From the NCBI GenBank assembly GCA_947458275.1, contig CANGYR010000011.1, forward strand, positions 1-64,000: a stretch of 64,000 nt of DNA. Reading direction: 5' to 3'. The notes beneath the pieces are model-generated. The model was not told the DNA's origin, did no database searches, and saw only the letters and a list, made by a program, of their open reading frames with translations. Source of the DNA: Chitinophagaceae bacterium. Lineage in GTDB: Bacteria > Bacteroidota > Bacteroidia > Chitinophagales > Chitinophagaceae. Positions 60,485 to 64,000 of this stretch are shown here, piece after piece (the stretch's first letter is position 1; every line of letters starts with the position of its first letter). The position numbers were made by a program, and so were the translations under genes.

Positions 60485-61150
60485 ATGAGTCATAAAATAA
60501 TAATTTTTGGTTCTTCTGGTCATGCAAGAAGTATTGCAGTGGTACTTGAACAGCTAAATTATGAAATAGTAGGTTTTGTAGACTCGTTTTTACCTAAAGA
60601 AACTAAAGTATTAAATTACAAAACAATAGGGGATGAAAGCAGCTTAAGAAACTCTTTAAAAGCTTATGGAACCAATAAAATAGTTATTGGAATTGGAGAT
60701 ATTTATAACAGGCAGAAAGTAGTCGAAAAAATAAAATCAATTAATTCTGAAGTAATTTTTCCGTGTATCATTTCTCCTGCATCTACAGTGACAAATTATA
60801 CCTCAATTGGTCAAGGTTCAGTAGTATTCTGTAATTCTTTTGTAAATGTTGAATGTGTGATAGGTGATTTTTGTGTTATAAATTCATCAAGCATAATAGA
60901 ACATAATACAACCATTGGGAATTATTGCAACATTTCACCGGGTGTTAACATCGGCGGTAATGTAAATATTGAACATAATACTTTTGTTGGATCTTCTGCA
61001 ACAATAATTCAAAAAAGAAGAATTGGCAGTAATAGTGTAATCGGAGCAGGAGCGATTGTTACAAAAGATATTCCAAGTAATGTTTTGGCAGTTGGAATGC
61101 CGGCAATAATAAAGAAACAGAATTATTTTAATAAAAATATATTTAGTTAA
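60485..61150 (+). CDS. NeuD/PglD-type sugar O/N-acyltransferase
   Basis: The 221-residue protein has an N-terminal Rossmann-like part (KIIIFGSSGHARSIAVVLEQ) and a left-handed beta-helix of hexapeptide repeats (about 95-205), ending with AVGMPAIIKK. It is expected to acetylate a sugar in polysaccharide synthesis. The coding DNA is markedly AT-rich, like the two genes after it. It is separated from the glycosyltransferase by 117 AT-rich bases. Confidence 0.85.
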   Translation: MSHKIIIFGSSGHARSIAVVLEQLNYEIVGFVDSFLPKETKVLNYKTIGDESSLRNSLKAYGTNKIVIGIGDIYNRQKVVEKIKSINSEVIFPCIISPASTVTNYTSIGQGSVVFCNSFVNVECVIGDFCVINSSSIIEHNTTIGNYCNISPGVNIGGNVNIEHNTFVGSSATIIQKRRIGSNSVIGAGAIVTKDIPSNVLAVGMPAIIKKQNYFNKNIFS

Positions 61151-61223
61151 AGAGTAAACCAGTAGATATTTCAACTATAATTCTTGATAACTTTTATTGA
61201 TTAAATTATAAGCTTTAATTAAA

Positions 61224-62951
61224 ATGAATTTTGGCTTTCAAATGAGAATTTTGGCTAAAACTTTAAATAGTAACTACTTAAAGTTTTTTCTAATAGTTAT
61301 AATAATTTTATATCCAATTATTTTCATTTGGCAATGTGGAGACTTGACCGATACAGGATTTTTCGCTTTAAACTATCAATTTTTTTTTCAAAATCTAAAA
61401 TTAGGTCAAACGAGTAGTCTATCTTTTTTTACAGATTTTATAGGTGGCTTATATTTTAAGTTATTTCCCAGTTTAGGAATAATAGGTCTTAAGTTACTTT
61501 TTTTATTATTTTTTTATTTATCAATTTTTTTTACGTTTCTAATATTACATAAACTTACAAAAAAAAAGCACCTATTGTTGATTGGGGTTTTAGTCGCTGT
61601 TTCATTTTCTTTAAGGTGTAGTGAAATGATTTTTAGCCGTGATATTGCCTCTTGGTTATTTTTGCTTATTTCAAGTTACTTCATGATTATTGGCTTTGAA
61701 AAAATACATTCAATATTCATGCTTATCTCAGGATTCTTTTTTTTTATAGCTTGCTTATCTAGATTTCCTAATATTACATTCTTTTTTTTATTATTATTAG
61801 TTTTTTCATATCTTTTTATAATTAAAAAAAATAAAACAGGTATAGCTGATTACAAATTTTTATTTTATTACTTTGTCTTTGTTATTGGTTTTTTTTTAGC
61901 ATTCACATTTTTTTGGTTTGTTCTTATTTATTTTGAACTTACAAATGTTTTTCTATCAGATTTATCAACAATATTTTTTGGAAGTGAGTCAAGTTATTCT
62001 AGTCGTATATTACTTAAAAACTACCTAAATGATTTTTTTTCATTCTTTCCACAACTTATAGTTATAACAACCTTTATAATTTCTTCATCTTTTATTTTCA
62101 AATACTCAAAACAATTTAAAAAGCCAATTATTTTCATAGCATATGTTATAATATTATTATTTATTTACATTCTTAAAGATAAATTTTTTTTTTCATATCA
62201 TTCAACCATTAAGTACTTAGTCCCTGCATTTTGTTTTTTTCCATTATTTTTCTGCTTATGGGATAAGGACAAATTCAGTGTTTACGTTTTAGTATTATTA
62301 GCTATTTCAATTACACAAGTCGCTGGTAGTAATACTGGCTTTTTTTTAAAATTTGGTTATTGTGGTTTTATTTTAATCCCGTTATCTTTAATTATAATTT
62401 CTGAAAAAAAAATATTTTTAAATAATAATTTCTTATTGAACACTAATTTGATTATTTCTTTAGGGGCGGCTTATATTTTTCTGTTTAGTTTAGTAACAAA
62501 AATTGGGTTTATTTATGGTGTTGATTCGGGCTTATCTTGCAGATTGAGGGCTATATATCCCATTGAAAATAAACTTATGAAAGGCATTTATACAACAAAA
62601 ACAAATGCTTTACATATAAAAAATCTTGTAAATTCTATTGAAAATAATAATAAAAGAAAGAAGTCAATCTTTATTTTTGGTCATCAACCAATATTTTATT
62701 ACTTAACAAAAAATCAACCTGCTGTTAAAAAATTTTGGCTCGTAAATGACTTCGTTAGTATGGATGAGCTTTTTTTTTCTATTAGTAAATCAATTCAAAA
62801 AAGTGGTGAATTTCCCCTAATTGTTGATACAAAACAAAAGATAATGGGAGATGATGGGGAAAGTGAGCTTAAAAAATTTCTGTTGATCAACCAGTATAAA
62901 AAAGTTGAAGATAATTTTGATTATAGCATTTGGATTGTAAGTAGTAATTAA
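61224..62951 (+). CDS. Polytopic membrane protein, possibly a glycosyltransferase
   Basis: The 575-residue protein has about 12 hydrophobic segments (for example YLKFFLIVIIILYPIIFIW and LLFLLFFYLSIFFTFLIL) and a soluble C-terminal part of about 120 residues. This layout resembles GT39/GT83-like membrane glycosyltransferases or a polysaccharide polymerase. An Asp in the first loop (QCGDLTDTGFFALN) could be part of an active site. A shorter start at ATG 61242 is possible. The family is not certain. Confidence 0.68.
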   Translation: MNFGFQMRILAKTLNSNYLKFFLIVIIILYPIIFIWQCGDLTDTGFFALNYQFFFQNLKLGQTSSLSFFTDFIGGLYFKLFPSLGIIGLKLLFLLFFYLSIFFTFLILHKLTKKKHLLLIGVLVAVSFSLRCSEMIFSRDIASWLFLLISSYFMIIGFEKIHSIFMLISGFFFFIACLSRFPNITFFFLLLLVFSYLFIIKKNKTGIADYKFLFYYFVFVIGFFLAFTFFWFVLIYFELTNVFLSDLSTIFFGSESSYSSRILLKNYLNDFFSFFPQLIVITTFIISSSFIFKYSKQFKKPIIFIAYVIILLFIYILKDKFFFSYHSTIKYLVPAFCFFPLFFCLWDKDKFSVYVLVLLAISITQVAGSNTGFFLKFGYCGFILIPLSLIIISEKKIFLNNNFLLNTNLIISLGAAYIFLFSLVTKIGFIYGVDSGLSCRLRAIYPIENKLMKGIYTTKTNALHIKNLVNSIENNNKRKKSIFIFGHQPIFYYLTKNQPAVKKFWLVNDFVSMDELFFSISKSIQKSGEFPLIVDTKQKIMGDDGESELKKFLLINQYKKVEDNFDYSIWIVSSN

Positions 62952-62983
62952 TTATTGTAGATGTATTTTAATTTATAAAGCCA

Positions 62984-63919
62984 ATGAGTGAATCAGTAGA
63001 TATATCAGTTATTATTCCTGTTTATTTTAATGAAGGAAGTATCAAATCAACATACCATGTATTGAAAGAAAAGATTCTATTTTATTTTCCCCAATTAACA
63101 TTTGAGATAATATTCATTGATGATGGCTCCAGAGATAATTCTTATACCGAAATGTGCGAGATAAAAAAAAATGATGACAATGTTACTATTATTCAATTTA
63201 CTCGAAATTTTGGTCAAGTTTCTGCATTTTATGCAGGATATCAGTTCTCAAAAGGTAAAGGGGTAATTAATTTAGCCGCAGATCTACAAGAGCCCCCAGA
63301 ATTGATTATATCAATAATTAATAGTTTTATCAATAAAGAGGCAATGATAATTGCCGGCAAAAGAATTGATAGAGCCGAAAGCTATTATAGAAAAAAAACG
63401 TCTCAATTTTTTTATTTTTTTATGAAAAAATTGAGTTTTTCTAATATGCCAAATGGAGGATTCGATATTGTCATGCTGGATCAAAAAGTCAAAGAATTTA
63501 TTCTGGCTTCAAAAGAAAGCAATCCATTTTGGCAGGGTCAAATATTATGGTCAGGATATAGTGTTAAATTTATCCCATACAACAGACAAAAAAGAGAAAT
63601 AGGTAAATCGAGGTGGACCTTCTCAAAAAAAATAAAGTACTTGCTGGATGGCATATTGAATTATTCGTATGCTCCGCTAAGATTTTTTTCAATAATAGGC
63701 ATAATTAGTTTCGTTTTAGGGGTAATCTATTCCATTATAATTGTTATATCATATTTCATAGGGGACTCTCCGTTTAAGGGCTGGGCTCCAATAATGATTA
63801 TAATTCTTTTGTTTTCAGGGTTACAATTAATGGTAACAGGATTAATTGGTGAATATTTATGGAGAGTATTTGAGCAAACCAAAAATAGGCCGAAATATAT
63901 AATAAAAGAAAAAATATAA
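62984..63919 (+). CDS. Glycosyltransferase family 2, GtrB/DPM1-like
   Basis: The 311-residue enzyme has a GT-A domain (SVIIPVYFNEGSI, IDDGSRDNSY, then LAADLQEPPELI with the D-x-Q metal site) and two C-terminal membrane helices (about 235-255 and 262-290). This is the design of bactoprenol glucosyltransferases, which load a sugar onto the lipid carrier. It probably supplies the membrane protein before it, from which it is 32 bases away. Confidence 0.9.
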   Translation: MSESVDISVIIPVYFNEGSIKSTYHVLKEKILFYFPQLTFEIIFIDDGSRDNSYTEMCEIKKNDDNVTIIQFTRNFGQVSAFYAGYQFSKGKGVINLAADLQEPPELIISIINSFINKEAMIIAGKRIDRAESYYRKKTSQFFYFFMKKLSFSNMPNGGFDIVMLDQKVKEFILASKESNPFWQGQILWSGYSVKFIPYNRQKREIGKSRWTFSKKIKYLLDGILNYSYAPLRFFSIIGIISFVLGVIYSIIIVISYFIGDSPFKGWAPIMIIILLFSGLQLMVTGLIGEYLWRVFEQTKNRPKYIIKEKI

Positions 63920-63975
63920 TTTATTCAATTGGGATTAATGGTCTTACTATTTTGTAAATCAGCCTATTTCATTTA

Positions 63976-64000
63976 ATGGAAAAAAATAATCAAGAACACT
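63976..64000 (+). CDS. Start of an unidentified gene (partial)
   Basis: From ATG 63976 the frame reads MEKNNQEH to the window end. It follows the polysaccharide genes on the same strand with 56 bases of AT-rich spacer, so it is probably another gene of the locus. Nothing more can be said. Confidence 0.4.

Overview
The window looks like a chromosomal segment of a Bacteroidota bacterium, most likely of the Chitinophagaceae/Sphingobacteriia kind (inference). The signs are a giant surface protein with a type IX secretion type B C-terminus followed by a PorP/SprF partner, an UpxY-type antiterminator, an OstA/LptD envelope cluster, few Shine-Dalgarno sites, and many starts preceded by the phylum's -7 box TAnnTTTG. 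Base composition is AT-rich, and becomes more so after about 60.4 kb.

Layout. 1-2.5 kb: translation genes (RluF-type pseudouridine synthase, release factor 3). 2.9-9.9 kb: an accessory block with a Cas4/RecB-like plus DEDDy nuclease, a leucine-rich-repeat protein, a DksA/TraR-like protein, a PD-(D/E)XK nuclease and a KAP P-loop NTPase. 10-12.2 kb: the ion-pumping pyrophosphatase HppA. 12.3-21.9 kb: envelope biogenesis (amidase, MlaD, OstA-like and a secreted protein in one leftward run; LptD divergent; PlsC and Ung). 22-27.5 kb: a lamin-tail secreted protein, tRNA-Arg, an OmpA-family porin, cyclophilin, DUF4197 and a Mur ligase. 27.5-28.8 kb: a REP-associated tyrosine transposase between two arrays of its probable substrate palindrome. 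28.8-38.2 kb: secreted proteins, including a 1969-residue adhesin and PorP/SprF. 38.2-45.2 kb: an atypical SDR, a YkgJ protein, and ParE/DUF1835/ParC. 45.4-48.6 kb: a lipoprotein, two single-domain response regulators and a PID-CTERM small protein.

48.8 kb to the end is a capsule/exopolysaccharide locus: Wza-like export protein, Wzc-like tyrosine kinase, UpxY antiterminator, AsnB, then (after an interruption) glycosyltransferases, a NeuD-type acetyltransferase and a polytopic membrane protein. The interruption at 55-59 kb is a compact toxin-antitoxin island: DUF6922/AbiEii, two MNT-HEPN pairs, an orphan DUF6922 and a truncated DUF2384 antitoxin. Three copies of a ~115-190 bp two-hairpin repeat punctuate it.

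Intergenic DNA is unusually rich in short repeat families: REP-like GTTGGTG/CACCAAC hairpins, CCGCAGAG inverted repeats, CCCCTCTCC/GGAGAGGGG palindromes, GC-rich boxes inside AAACCCC tracts, and 9-bp minisatellites. The most interesting items are the transposase/REP system and the repeat-punctuated toxin-antitoxin island inside the capsule locus.
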